Assembly (NCBI GenBank): GCA_947492825.1
Contig: CANLNT010000001.1
Span: 2,356,001-2,420,000, forward strand
DNA from: an uncultured Paracoccaceae bacterium
Lineage (GTDB): Bacteria > Pseudomonadota > Alphaproteobacteria > Rhodobacterales > Rhodobacteraceae
Length of the DNA: 64,000 nucleotides
Direction of reading: 5' to 3'
The notes beneath the pieces were generated by a model that saw only the letters and a program-made list of their open reading frames with translations, did no database searches and was not told the DNA's origin. Made by a program: the position numbers and the translations under genes. Below are positions 34,991-43,976 of this stretch, one piece after another. Each line of letters starts with the position of its first letter. Within the stretch, counting starts at the first letter, position 1.

Positions 34991-35991
34991 TACACGCAAA
35001 CAAGACGCCCGGCCGCCTAATGGCCGCTGAATCGGCGGACTGCATCGATGTGCTGACCCGTGCAGCGTCTCAAAGCACGGAAGGTGCGTGGTTGGGTGAA
35101 CCAAAAGCGATCTATACAGTCGCGCGCGGATCATCAGATGCAGCCGCAAACGTGCTGTCATATGAGTTCATGCGCGAATTGGGGGTTCCTGTGACCTCTT
35201 TGCCTCCATCAGTTTTCTCAATCGGCAGCGGTGTCGATTTACGCCAGGCAGCGGCGCTTGTGATCAGTCAGTCGGGATCAAGCGATGACCTTGTGCTGTC
35301 GGCAAGAGGGGCGATGCAGGCGGGCGCAAACGTCATCGCCATCACCAATCAACCCGCCAGCGCCGTTGAGGCGGCGTCAGAGACAACCCTGCCCATCTGC
35401 GCTGGCCCCGAGCTTGCCGTTCCCGCAACAAAATCGGTCGTCGGCGCGATTGGTGCGGGCATGGCCCTGCTGGGGGCAGCACGTCTGGACTATGCCCAAA
35501 AGACCCAAGCAACCTTGGCAGAAATTGCGAATGTCTCGATCCAACATCCACGGGCCGCACAGCTCCAAGCAGCGTTTCTGCGGGCGCGCCATGTTTATGT
35601 GATCGGGCGAGACACGGGGTATGGCGCGGCACATGAGGTGGCGCTGAAACTCAAGGAATGCTGCGCACTTCACGCTGAAGCCTATTCAAGCTCTGAGGTC
35701 TTGCATGGACCGCTGCAATTGGCCACCAACCCGTTGATGGTGCTCATGTTGGATATTGGCCTTGCAGAGGTTCAGGACAGCTTGGATCAGGCTGAGGCGC
35801 GTTTTCGCGCGATTGATTGTGACGTATTCCGCTTGCGATTGAGCGATCTCGGACTGGATCAGATCACCCCTGCTGCGGCAGCTGCCGTGCTGTTGGCAAC
35901 GATGTACCCTATTATCTTGAATACTGCGCTCGCGCTGGGTCTTGACCCTGATGCGCCTGCGACCTTGTCGAAAGTCACGCAAACCACATGA
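34987..35991 (+). CDS. SIS-domain protein, NagB-II/GlmS-like glucosamine-6-phosphate deaminase candidate
   Basis: The 334-residue protein has two SIS domains and no glutaminase domain. GlmS-like signatures are visible: TVARGSSDAAANVLSYEFMR, ISQSGSSDDLVLSARGA, and LKECCALHAEAYSSSEVLHG with GPLQL. GlmS-like proteins without the amidotransferase half act as glucosamine-6-phosphate deaminases (NagB-II) in proteobacterial GlcNAc pathways. It overlaps both neighbours by 4 bases. The next gene is a second, AgaS-like SIS protein. Confidence 0.85.
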   Translation: MIHANKTPGRLMAAESADCIDVLTRAASQSTEGAWLGEPKAIYTVARGSSDAAANVLSYEFMRELGVPVTSLPPSVFSIGSGVDLRQAAALVISQSGSSDDLVLSARGAMQAGANVIAITNQPASAVEAASETTLPICAGPELAVPATKSVVGAIGAGMALLGAARLDYAQKTQATLAEIANVSIQHPRAAQLQAAFLRARHVYVIGRDTGYGAAHEVALKLKECCALHAEAYSSSEVLHGPLQLATNPLMVLMLDIGLAEVQDSLDQAEARFRAIDCDVFRLRLSDLGLDQITPAAAAAVLLATMYPIILNTALALGLDPDAPATLSKVTQTT

Positions 35992-37040
35992 CCGAGCATC
36001 TTTCAAAGTGGGCAACCTGGCGCGAAATCCACAATCAACCTGCGATCTGGCGCAGTTGGGGGGCCACCTTAGATGTGGCCGGCCTGCGGGACTGGATTGC
36101 TGACCAGACCTTTGATGAGGTTTGGTTCGTTGGGGCGGGCACAAGTGCTTATATCGGCGACATTATCGCGGCATCACTTAAAGGAACCCGGTCCGTCCCA
36201 AGCACAGATATCGTCGCTGATCCGGCACATGTCTTGTCTAGTGTACGGCCCCTGGTGGTCAACTTCGGGCGATCCGGCAACAGCACCGAGAGCATCGGCA
36301 CTCTTGATGCGCTGGACGCACTGCTACCTGATGCGCCCCGCCTCAATATTACCTGCAATGCGGACAGTGCGCTGGCGACACGAGCCTCGCGCGGGCCGAC
36401 AGAGGTGGTCATTCTGCCTGACGCCACACACGACGCCGGATTTGCGATGACGTCCAGCTTTTCCACGATGTTGCTGACCGCACTGGCGCTGTTTGATGCC
36501 TCCAGCGACTGGGCCAACCGGATGACCGCATTGGCCGATCAACTGGACCGGCTGCTGCCAACGTTCGCTGCGGGGCCACGCCCTGAACGGGTTGTCTATG
36601 TGGGTTCAGGGCCGCTTTGCTTTGCCGCGCGCGAAGCGGCACTTAAGGTGATGGAGCTTTCGGCAGGCCAAATGCCCGCGCTTTGGGAAACCACGCTGGG
36701 ATTTAGGCACGGACCAAAGGCATTTGTCACGGACGCTACAGACATCACCATTTTCCAAAGCCCCCATGCACCAACCCGGAACTATGACAGTGATCTGGCG
36801 GCAGAACTGCGGATGCAATTTCCTGCGGCAAGCGTGGAAACAATTGGAGCTGGAGGAGACATCGACATTGCAATGCCATTTGGACCCGCTTGGGCCGCCC
36901 CACTATGTGTTGCAGCGGCCCAGATCCGAGGGGTGATGTGGTCCGACGCGCTTGGCTTGAATGTCGATGATCCGTTTGCCGGTCAGTCCACCCTGAGCCG
37001 GGTGGTGTCTGGTGTGAAGCTTTATCAGGTGGCGTCATGA
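35988..37040 (+). CDS. agaS: AgaS-like SIS-domain amino-sugar phosphate deaminase/isomerase
   Basis: The 350-residue protein has two SIS domains: VWFVGAGTSAYIGDIIAASL, VNFGRSGNSTESIGTLDALD, and the AgaS hallmark ALWETTLGFRHGPKAFVTD. AgaS converts galactosamine-6-phosphate to tagatose-6-phosphate and ammonia in the GalNAc pathway. The GatZ-like and NagA/AgaA genes downstream support this. It overlaps its neighbours by 4 bases on each side. Having both NagB-II and AgaS types suggests that the operon handles GlcNAc and GalNAc. Confidence 0.87.
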   Translation: MTEHLSKWATWREIHNQPAIWRSWGATLDVAGLRDWIADQTFDEVWFVGAGTSAYIGDIIAASLKGTRSVPSTDIVADPAHVLSSVRPLVVNFGRSGNSTESIGTLDALDALLPDAPRLNITCNADSALATRASRGPTEVVILPDATHDAGFAMTSSFSTMLLTALALFDASSDWANRMTALADQLDRLLPTFAAGPRPERVVYVGSGPLCFAAREAALKVMELSAGQMPALWETTLGFRHGPKAFVTDATDITIFQSPHAPTRNYDSDLAAELRMQFPAASVETIGAGGDIDIAMPFGPAWAAPLCVAAAQIRGVMWSDALGLNVDDPFAGQSTLSRVVSGVKLYQVAS

Positions 37041-37942
37041 CCGCCATCGGCATCGATCTGGGCGGCACAAAGATTGAAACCCAGCTCTTCGATGATGACT
37101 GGGCCGTCGTCGCCCGCCAACGGCATGACACGCCGCGTGTTTATGATGATCTCGTGCATGTGGTCGCCGACCAAATCCGATGGGCAGAGGCGCAACTGGG
37201 CGCAAGCGCGCCCGTTGGGATTGGGGCAGCTGGCCTTGTGAACCCCAGAAACGGCAAAGCATTGACGGCAAATCTCGTCGCGACCGGCCAGCCCTTTCCA
37301 GCGGACATTGCAGGTGCTGCTGGGCGCGCTGTGACATACATCAACGACTGTCGGGCGCTGGCGCTTTCAGAGGCGGTCTTTGGTCAGGGACGCGGGCATC
37401 GCACCGTCATGGCACTGATCCTGGGAACCGGTGTGGGTGGCGGATTGTGCGTAGACCAACGGATCTTGCAGGGTCCAACCCACACAGGTGGAGAATTTGG
37501 GCATACCGCCGCCCCGGCGCATCTTGTCGCACAACATGATCTTCCGATCCTGACATGCGGCTGCGGGCGCAAGGGCTGTATCGAGACCTATATCGCGGGG
37601 CCCGGCCTATCTGCTCTTGCCAAACACCTGACAGGCCAAGACACGACACCGCCCCAGATCGCGGCATCAAAGAGCGGCCCGATGAAGAACGTTTGGCAGA
37701 TATGGTGCGCGCTGACAGCAGAGTTGATCCACACGCTGACCCTGACGGCTGACCCGGACCTGATCGTCCTTGGCGGCGGGCTAAGCCGCATTGATGGCAT
37801 CGTGGACGATCTGAAAAGCGCAGCCCAAGCCACGCAATTGCCCGGTTTTGGCACCCCACCGCTGGTACTGGCCGAAGGCGGCGATACCAGTGGCGCACGC
37901 GGGGCTGCGTTTGCGGCTTGGCAGGCAGATCAGAATGACTGA
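37037..37942 (+). CDS. ROK-family sugar kinase
   Basis: The 301-residue kinase has the ROK phosphate loop (IGIDLGGTKIETQLFD), the catalytic DCRAL segment, GTGVGGGLCVDQ, the zinc motif GEFGHTAA...CGCGRKGCIETY, and a C-terminal VLGGGLSRIDG. In amino-sugar operons such kinases phosphorylate GlcNAc or GalNAc at O6 after ABC import, which fits here because import is not by a phosphotransferase system. It overlaps its neighbours by 4 and 8 bases. Confidence 0.9.
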   Translation: MTAIGIDLGGTKIETQLFDDDWAVVARQRHDTPRVYDDLVHVVADQIRWAEAQLGASAPVGIGAAGLVNPRNGKALTANLVATGQPFPADIAGAAGRAVTYINDCRALALSEAVFGQGRGHRTVMALILGTGVGGGLCVDQRILQGPTHTGGEFGHTAAPAHLVAQHDLPILTCGCGRKGCIETYIAGPGLSALAKHLTGQDTTPPQIAASKSGPMKNVWQIWCALTAELIHTLTLTADPDLIVLGGGLSRIDGIVDDLKSAAQATQLPGFGTPPLVLAEGGDTSGARGAAFAAWQADQND

Positions 37943-39164
37943 CGTGCTGCGCGATATCATTCGGCGCAACCGCGCAGGGCAGCGGGTGGCTATTCCATCA
38001 GTTTGTTCTGCCCAGCCTGATGTTTTGCGGGCGACCCTGGCGCTTGCCCAGCGCCTTGACCGGCATGTGGTGATCGAGGCGACCTCGAACCAGGTCAACC
38101 AAGACGGCGGTTATACCGGAATGACACCAAGCGATTTCATGCGCTTTGTCAGTCGCTTGGCGGATGAAATCGGGACGGATCGCGAACGGATCATCTTTGG
38201 CGGTGATCACCTTGGCCCGCAGGCGTGGCGCAATCTGGACCCCGATGCCGCGATGGCAAAAGCCGACGTTTTGGTCGGCGACTACGTGGCGGCTGGTTTC
38301 GGCAAAATTCACCTGGATTGTTCTGAAGGCTGTTTTGGTGAGCCCGCACAACATGACGATGAGGTGACCGCCGCGCGTTCGGCCCGATTGGCGAGAATCT
38401 GCAGCAAGGTGCGGGATGATGTCCTGTTTGTGGTCGGAACAGAGGTGCCGCCGCCGGGCGGCGCGCGTGTCGACGAACACGGCGACATCAGCCCCACAAA
38501 GCCATCAGACGCGCGTCGCACCCTTGTGGCCCATGATGCAGCATTTGGCGATCTTGCAGGGCAGATCGGCGGCCTTGTGGTGCAGCCGGGCGTGGAGTTC
38601 GGCCCTAAATCCGTCCATGCCCTACCGATGGATCGTGATCCGAACCTATTGGGTGCTTTGGACGACCATCCGCATGTTTGTCTCGAAGCGCATTCGACCG
38701 ACTACCAGGACCCGGGCGTCTATCCACGACTGGCCGAACTCGGCTTTGCGTTCCAAAAGGTCGGACCGGCACTGACGTTTGCGTACCGCGCAGCTCTTTA
38801 TGCGCTTGACCAATTGCGTTCACCCAGTGGTGAACTGCAAGCCACGATGGAAGCAGAGATGCTGGCCGATCCATCCCATTGGCAAGCGCATTGTGCGGGT
38901 GACGCAGCCGCGCAATTCGCGCAGCGCCATTATGGGCTTGCCGACCGGATCCGCTATTACTGGCAAACCCCCAGCGCGCAAAAGGCGGTGCAGGTCCTAA
39001 AGGCGCAATTTGAGCAACCGATACCTGACGCCAAATTGCGCGCTGCATTCGATCCGCTTGTTCTGGATCGCGCAGACGGGCTACACGGTCCACAAGTCCA
39101 ACGGCTTATTGATGCGCAAATATCCCACGCGCTGGCCCCTTACTTTTTTGAGGAAGCATCATGA
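37935..39164 (+). CDS. GatZ/KbaZ-type tagatose-bisphosphate aldolase non-catalytic subunit family protein
   Basis: The 409-residue protein starts at ATG 37935, overlapping the kinase end by 8 bases. Family features are IPSVCSAQPDVLRATLALAQ, VIEATSNQVNQDGGYTGMTP, IIFGGDHLGPQAW, KIHLDCSEGC and VGTEVPPPGGA. GatZ/KbaZ normally supports the catalytic GatY/KbaY aldolase. No GatY is encoded in the window, so it either pairs with a distant aldolase or has its own activity, as suggested by its conserved acidic and His residues. Confidence 0.9.
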   Translation: MTDVLRDIIRRNRAGQRVAIPSVCSAQPDVLRATLALAQRLDRHVVIEATSNQVNQDGGYTGMTPSDFMRFVSRLADEIGTDRERIIFGGDHLGPQAWRNLDPDAAMAKADVLVGDYVAAGFGKIHLDCSEGCFGEPAQHDDEVTAARSARLARICSKVRDDVLFVVGTEVPPPGGARVDEHGDISPTKPSDARRTLVAHDAAFGDLAGQIGGLVVQPGVEFGPKSVHALPMDRDPNLLGALDDHPHVCLEAHSTDYQDPGVYPRLAELGFAFQKVGPALTFAYRAALYALDQLRSPSGELQATMEAEMLADPSHWQAHCAGDAAAQFAQRHYGLADRIRYYWQTPSAQKAVQVLKAQFEQPIPDAKLRAAFDPLVLDRADGLHGPQVQRLIDAQISHALAPYFFEEAS

Positions 39165-40300
39165 GTGAGATTTGGATCGCCCCGGACCAGGTGTTTAACG
39201 GCAAATCCGTTGTGTCTGGCCATGCCCTGCGCATCTTGGATGGTAAAGTGGCAGACCTCGCCCCTGCCCCGCATGCAGCCGTTCCGATCAAAGGGTGCCT
39301 GACACCCGGGTTTGTCGATTTGCAGGTGAACGGCGGTGGCGGTGTGATGCTAAACTCTGCCCCGGCACGCGACAGCATGGTGACAATCGCGGCGGCTCAT
39401 CGGACATTCGGGACGGTCGCGATAATGCCCACGGTGATCACGGATGCGGCGGACGTGCTGGACCGTGCCGCAGATGCAGCCATTGCCGCCCGGCAAGACG
39501 TTGGGATCGTTGGGTTGCATATTGAGGGGCCGCACATTTCGGTAGCCCGGCGCGGCACCCACAACGGGGCCAGCATCCGCAATCTGGATGATCGCACCAT
39601 GAACGTAGTGAAAATGCTGCGTCAACATGGGGTTGCAGTGATGATCACCGTTGCACCGGAAGCCGCGACAAACACCCAGATCGCCGCACTTGCCGCCTTG
39701 GGCGCTGTCGTTTCAATTGGTCACACGGACGCAACGGCCGACGCGGTTGAAGCGGCAATCGCGGCCGGCGCGTCCTGCGCGACACATCTGTTCAACGCAA
39801 TGTCCCCGATGACCGGGCGCGGGCCGGGCGCGGTTGGCGCAATTATCAATTCAGATATGCGGTCCGGTATTATTTGTGACGGCCACCACGTCGATGATCG
39901 CATGATCCGGTTGGCGATCCGGGCGCGTCCGAAAGACGATCTGATGTTCCTTGTATCAGACGCAATGGCCACTGTCGGTGGACCGGATCACTTCGACCTT
40001 TACGGTCAGGGCGTTCACCTCAAAGAGGGTCGCTTGATCAATGCTGAGGGTGGTCTTGCCGGGGCGCACATTACGCAAGCCGAAGGCGTCGCGCGTCTGG
40101 TACACCATGTTGGCATTCCACTTGACCACGCGCTACGCATGGCGGTGACGATCCCGGCCCAGGTGATCGGGCGTGATGATTTGGCGAGTTTGGTTGGCCG
40201 CAAGACTCGCGATCTTGTGGTGCTGTCCAACAACCTTGCGCAGGCCGATGCGCTTAATACGATGCTTGGCGCAACTTTGGCATATGATGCCGCGGAATAA
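39161..40300 (+). CDS. nagA: N-acetylhexosamine-6-phosphate deacetylase (NagA/AgaA)
   Basis: The 379-residue amidohydrolase has the NagA signatures LTPGFVDLQVNGGGGVMLN, IVGLHIEGPHISVARRGTHN, VSIGHTDATADAVEAA, THLFNAMSPMTGRGPG and LVSDAMATVGG (catalytic Asp). It removes the acetyl group from GlcNAc-6-P or GalNAc-6-P before deamination. Family level is certain; NagA versus AgaA specificity is not readable. The metal loop has DLQVNG, without the extra His of two-metal enzymes, as in most proteobacterial NagA. Overlaps are 4 bases with GatZ and 17 with cutC. Confidence 0.93.
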   Translation: MSEIWIAPDQVFNGKSVVSGHALRILDGKVADLAPAPHAAVPIKGCLTPGFVDLQVNGGGGVMLNSAPARDSMVTIAAAHRTFGTVAIMPTVITDAADVLDRAADAAIAARQDVGIVGLHIEGPHISVARRGTHNGASIRNLDDRTMNVVKMLRQHGVAVMITVAPEAATNTQIAALAALGAVVSIGHTDATADAVEAAIAAGASCATHLFNAMSPMTGRGPGAVGAIINSDMRSGIICDGHHVDDRMIRLAIRARPKDDLMFLVSDAMATVGGPDHFDLYGQGVHLKEGRLINAEGGLAGAHITQAEGVARLVHHVGIPLDHALRMAVTIPAQVIGRDDLASLVGRKTRDLVVLSNNLAQADALNTMLGATLAYDAAE

Positions 40301-41012
40301 CCCCTACACGCTTGAAATCTGCGCCAGTTCGCCCGATGCCGTCGCGGCCTGTGCCGGAATCGCAGACCGGATAGAGCTGTGCAGCGCGCTGGATCTTGGC
40401 GGGCTGACCCCGGACATAGGCATGATGGAGCTAGCGGCATCGTTGGGGATCGAAACACATGTCCTGATCAGGTCGCGCAGCGGCGACTTTGCGATGACAG
40501 CAAGCGATCAGGCGACCGCCGTCACAAGTATTCGTGCCGCACGCGCGATAGGGTTAAAAGGTGTTGTTATCGGCGCAGAAAGCAATGGCGCCTTGGACCG
40601 TTGCTCACTTAAAACTCTGGTCGCCGCTGCGGACGGCCTGGACATCACATTGCACCGGGTCATCGACGTGGTCGACGATCCTTTTGCCGCGTTGGAGGTC
40701 GCCATCGATCTTGGCATCGGGCGCGTTCTGTCATCCGGCGCGGCCCCATCAGCGATCGAAGGGATTGCTGGCCTCGACAGGCTACATGCGGCGGCAGCGG
40801 GTCGGATCGAAATTATGGCTGGTGCTGGTATCAACAGCTCCAACCTTCCGTTGATCATGGCAAAGACAAGGTTGACCGCTTTCCATACGTCCTGCACGCG
40901 CGTTGAAGCCGCGAAACCGCATTACGCGAAGCTAGGATTTGGCACCACTCAAAGACTGATCGACCTGACCGAGTTGGATCGGCTTGCGCGGCTTTGTCAC
41001 AAATTGAGCTGA
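40284..41012 (+). CDS. cutC: CutC-family TIM-barrel protein
   Basis: The 242-residue protein (ATG 40284 or 40287) carries CutC family motifs: LEICASSPDAVAACAG, RIELCSALDLGGLTPDIGMM, HVLIRSRSGDF, ITLHRVIDVVDDPFAALEVA, ILSSGAAPSAIEGI-like RVLSSGAAPSAIEGIAGLDR, and FHTSCTRVE. CutC was named for copper homeostasis, but its function is unsettled. As the last gene of an amino-sugar operon, overlapping nagA by 17 bases, it may act on a sugar-derived metabolite. Few metal-binding Cys are visible. Confidence 0.9.
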   Translation: MMPRNNPYTLEICASSPDAVAACAGIADRIELCSALDLGGLTPDIGMMELAASLGIETHVLIRSRSGDFAMTASDQATAVTSIRAARAIGLKGVVIGAESNGALDRCSLKTLVAAADGLDITLHRVIDVVDDPFAALEVAIDLGIGRVLSSGAAPSAIEGIAGLDRLHAAAAGRIEIMAGAGINSSNLPLIMAKTRLTAFHTSCTRVEAAKPHYAKLGFGTTQRLIDLTELDRLARLCHKLS

Positions 41013-41102
41013 TCTGGCGGCACGGCGAACTATTATTCACCAATTTTGATTGACATGGCGCGCACATTCCCTGTGGGCCGGATTGTTTATCACCGCATTG
41101 GG

Positions 41103-41148
41103 ACCTTTGAGCCATCGGCAGGGATGTTATCCAGCGAGGGTCAAAGGT
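41103..41148. repeat. Long-loop inverted repeat in the convergent intergenic region
   Basis: ACCTTTGA at 41103-41110 is matched by TCAAAGGT at 41141-41148, with further pairing inside (CC/GG after one mismatch). It lies between the converging cutC and GGDEF-EAL genes. It may be a bidirectional termination aid, but there is no T tract. Confidence 0.3.
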
Positions 41149-41242
41149 AACCAACCGCGGCTTGGAACACAGTCTAAGCTGCGAAAGTGCCGCTGTGAAT
41201 GGAAATGGATACGATCAGGCGAATGGGAATGTCACACATGCT

Positions 41243-43264
41243 CTAGGCCGCTCCACTACATTCATCGAAATGCTTTGAGGCATCAGAATGGGAACGTGTC
41301 CGCTCCATCGCCACATGCGGAAGTTCAGGTCTGCCGTACAAAAAACCCTGCGCCTGCCGTGCACCCATCTCTTGAACAACCTGTGCAACCTCGACGGTCT
41401 CGATACCTTCAACCGTGACGTCCATCTCAAGATCTCGCGCAATATTCAGGACCGACGAAAGCAGCATTCGTGCCTTCTTGGACGTCTCGATTTCAAGCAC
41501 AAGTGACCTATCAATTTTCAGCTCGTTTGCCTTAGTCGTGCGAAGATAAGCGAGCGAGGAGTACCCGGTGCCGAAGTCATCAATCGCAATTTTGCAGCCC
41601 AAGTGGTGGAGCGCCGCAATGATTTTTTGCGCCTGCTGCCAATCCCGCACCTCCATTGTTTCCGTAATTTCGAGGGTTAGGAATTCCGCTGGAAGATTGG
41701 AGCAATTGAGAACGCCTTGGACGAGCGCAACAATCCTATCGGTATTGAAATGGAGAGCCGAAAGGTTAACGCTGACCGTAAAGTGGGTTTTGTTTCTTTC
41801 ATTCCATTCTGCGACGTACTCCGTCGACCGTTCGAGGACATATCGGTCAATTTCGAGGACGAGGCCACTCTCTTCAGCCAAGGCGATAAATTCAATGGGC
41901 GGTACAATTCTATCACCTCGTCTCCAACGGACTAAGGCCTCGAACCCAAACACTTCGCCTTCGGGAAGCATCACCTTGGGCTGGAAATGCACCTCAAGGT
42001 CACCGGCATTGATTGCCTGAGGCAATTCTTCGAGCATTGCGCGACGTTCAAGGAACCGCTGTTCAAGCGGCTGGTCGTAGATTGTGAATTGATTGCGACC
42101 TTCCGATTTCGAAGCATAAAGCGCAAAGTCGGTCACTCTGGACAGGTGATCGACCGATGGATGCTTTTGGTAGCCAATTTGCTTCGTTGAACAGGCGCCG
42201 ACACTGACGGTCGTCGATAGCGTCTCGCCTTCAAAGGTGATGGCGGACCGTGTTTGGACAATCGCTTCTTCACAGGCTTCTATGACCATGTCGGTATCGT
42301 CGCCTGGAAGTACAATTGCAAATTCATCGCCACCAAGTCGCGCCGCAAATCCGAGATTCGCGGCGGCCAAATGCCCAAGTTTGGTTGCAATGTGCTTCAG
42401 AACCGCATCTCCGGCGGCATGACCGTAGGTGTCGTTAACGATTTTGAAGTCATCAAGGTCAACTAAAAGCAGTGCCAATGGTTGACCTTCATCCAACTTC
42501 TTTTGCAGTCGTTCCTGAAACTGAACCCTGTTCGGCAAGTTGGTCAATGGGTCAAAGTAAGCAAGGAATTCGACCCGTCTTTCGGCAACTTCGCGGGCTC
42601 TGCGACCCAGCACTTCGCGACGCAATAGCAGAATGGCAACACTTCCAAAGATACTCAGGCCGCCGAGGCTGGCGAGCAAAAATAGCTGTTGTTCACGGAC
42701 GGCCACGGACTGCGCTTCGAGGACAGTGTCAGCCTTCCGGCGTGTTTCATCCAGGAATTGCACCATATGACTACGCGCCTCAGAGCCGGCTTGCACCAGT
42801 TCAGTGGCCAGCCCCTGAACATTTGAAAAATCATCTTTGATCGCGGCGTCAGCGATATCCACAATGTCACGAAGTGCGGCGACTGATCTGACACCTGTTT
42901 GCAAACCATCGCTTTTGGCCATTTGCCGTTCGAAGTTGTCTGCGCGAACATAGAGAATGTCGGTGGCATTCTTGAAGTCATCCTTTAGCGCTTCGGTCAT
43001 TTCACCGATTACGACTGCGGACTGGACAATGAGAATGAGCCTTTGAACGTCGCTCATCCCTACGTATCCATTCCGAACTTGAGTATCCCGAAAGACAGAG
43101 TGGTTCTCTTCAAGCTGCGTGACGACCGTCTGAATGTAAAAACCTGCACCAACACAGATCGAAACAAGAACTGCTAACGCAGTTGAAATTCCGACCCGTG
43201 CAGCCAATACATCGAGAAAGCCATCGACTTGGTTGGCATTGTCGCGAGCAGGCCGAGGGTACAT
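41243..43264 (-). CDS. Membrane-bound GGDEF-EAL cyclic-di-GMP enzyme
   Basis: The 673-residue protein starts at ATG 43262-43264 in TGAAATG after the upstream gene. Two membrane spans (near 22-42 and 195-215) flank a periplasmic helical sensor. The GGDEF domain is intact (YFDPLTNLPNRVQFQERL, AARLGGDEFAIVLPGDD), but the usual RxxD inhibitory site before it is absent. The EAL domain has EAL in GFEALVRW, LEITETMEV, AIDDFGTGYSSLAYLRTTKA and VEGIETVEVAQ, so phosphodiesterase activity is likely. It is coupled to a periplasmic partner gene, which probably feeds its sensor. Confidence 0.92.
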   Translation of the reverse strand: MYPRPARDNANQVDGFLDVLAARVGISTALAVLVSICVGAGFYIQTVVTQLEENHSVFRDTQVRNGYVGMSDVQRLILIVQSAVVIGEMTEALKDDFKNATDILYVRADNFERQMAKSDGLQTGVRSVAALRDIVDIADAAIKDDFSNVQGLATELVQAGSEARSHMVQFLDETRRKADTVLEAQSVAVREQQLFLLASLGGLSIFGSVAILLLRREVLGRRAREVAERRVEFLAYFDPLTNLPNRVQFQERLQKKLDEGQPLALLLVDLDDFKIVNDTYGHAAGDAVLKHIATKLGHLAAANLGFAARLGGDEFAIVLPGDDTDMVIEACEEAIVQTRSAITFEGETLSTTVSVGACSTKQIGYQKHPSVDHLSRVTDFALYASKSEGRNQFTIYDQPLEQRFLERRAMLEELPQAINAGDLEVHFQPKVMLPEGEVFGFEALVRWRRGDRIVPPIEFIALAEESGLVLEIDRYVLERSTEYVAEWNERNKTHFTVSVNLSALHFNTDRIVALVQGVLNCSNLPAEFLTLEITETMEVRDWQQAQKIIAALHHLGCKIAIDDFGTGYSSLAYLRTTKANELKIDRSLVLEIETSKKARMLLSSVLNIARDLEMDVTVEGIETVEVAQVVQEMGARQAQGFLYGRPELPHVAMERTRSHSDASKHFDECSGAA

Positions 43265-43265
43265 T

Positions 43266-43775
43266 TCAGTCTGCAGCCTCGATACGAGCGGCCATCCAGA
43301 CAAAATTCGACTCCGACGTCAAAGGCGAACCTTCGAACTGGGACTTTTCGATTACGAATTGGATTGGTCCGCGTTCTCTGCGGCTATGAGGCTCACCATT
43401 GACGCGCGTCGCGACCAGGATTTCAACACTATCGATCAACTCTCGGGTCAGAGTGGTGGTGTAGTCGTTTTCAGCAGTGACCAAAATCGCGTCCGCACCG
43501 CCAAGTCCGTTCGCGTCGAGCAAGTCGGAAAGCAAGACACCATCAAAGTCTGCGGGTTGTTCGCGCCAAGGGGTCGTTGTGGTCACTCTGTAGGTTGGAA
43601 GAGTTTCGAGCTCTGCGGGGCTATAACTCATCTCGGTGCTGTCTTGCCCGACGATGACCAATGTGGCCTGGTCATGTGCAATTGGCTCAAGTGAAACTTG
43701 CACAGAAGGACCAGCGATTGCGACACTTGAAGACAATATCCAAGACGCAACTATGACTGATACAAATCGTTGCAC
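43266..43775 (-). CDS. Periplasmic molybdopterin-binding-fold protein lacking Cys
   Basis: The 169-residue protein starts at GTG 43773-43775, with AAGGAG six bases upstream. It has a signal peptide (VAIA-GP, about residue 23), and the body resembles the oxidoreductase molybdopterin-binding domain (LETLPTYRVTTTTPWREQPA, FDGVLLSDLLDANGLGG, GPIQFVIEKSQF). The sulfite-oxidase fold needs a Cys to hold molybdenum, and this protein has none at all, so it is probably a ligand sensor. It is operonic with the GGDEF-EAL gene one base downstream. Confidence 0.78.
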   Translation of the reverse strand: MQRFVSVIVASWILSSSVAIAGPSVQVSLEPIAHDQATLVIVGQDSTEMSYSPAELETLPTYRVTTTTPWREQPADFDGVLLSDLLDANGLGGADAILVTAENDYTTTLTRELIDSVEILVATRVNGEPHSRRERGPIQFVIEKSQFEGSPLTSESNFVWMAARIEAAD

Positions 43776-43976
43776 GTGATTCTCCTTTGTTGTTGGAGCA
43801 ATCACGTTAGGAGTTTTCTAGAAATAAGAGGTTAAGAGGCGCGGGTACACTAGAGGCAACAATTCACCCGATCACAAAGGCAGCCGCGGTGGCCGCAACC
43901 GTTTCCCAGCGCCAGCTGACACGCTTCTAAGTTTGGGCTCTCGTTGAGGTACGGGCATTCGATTGGTGCCATTGCA

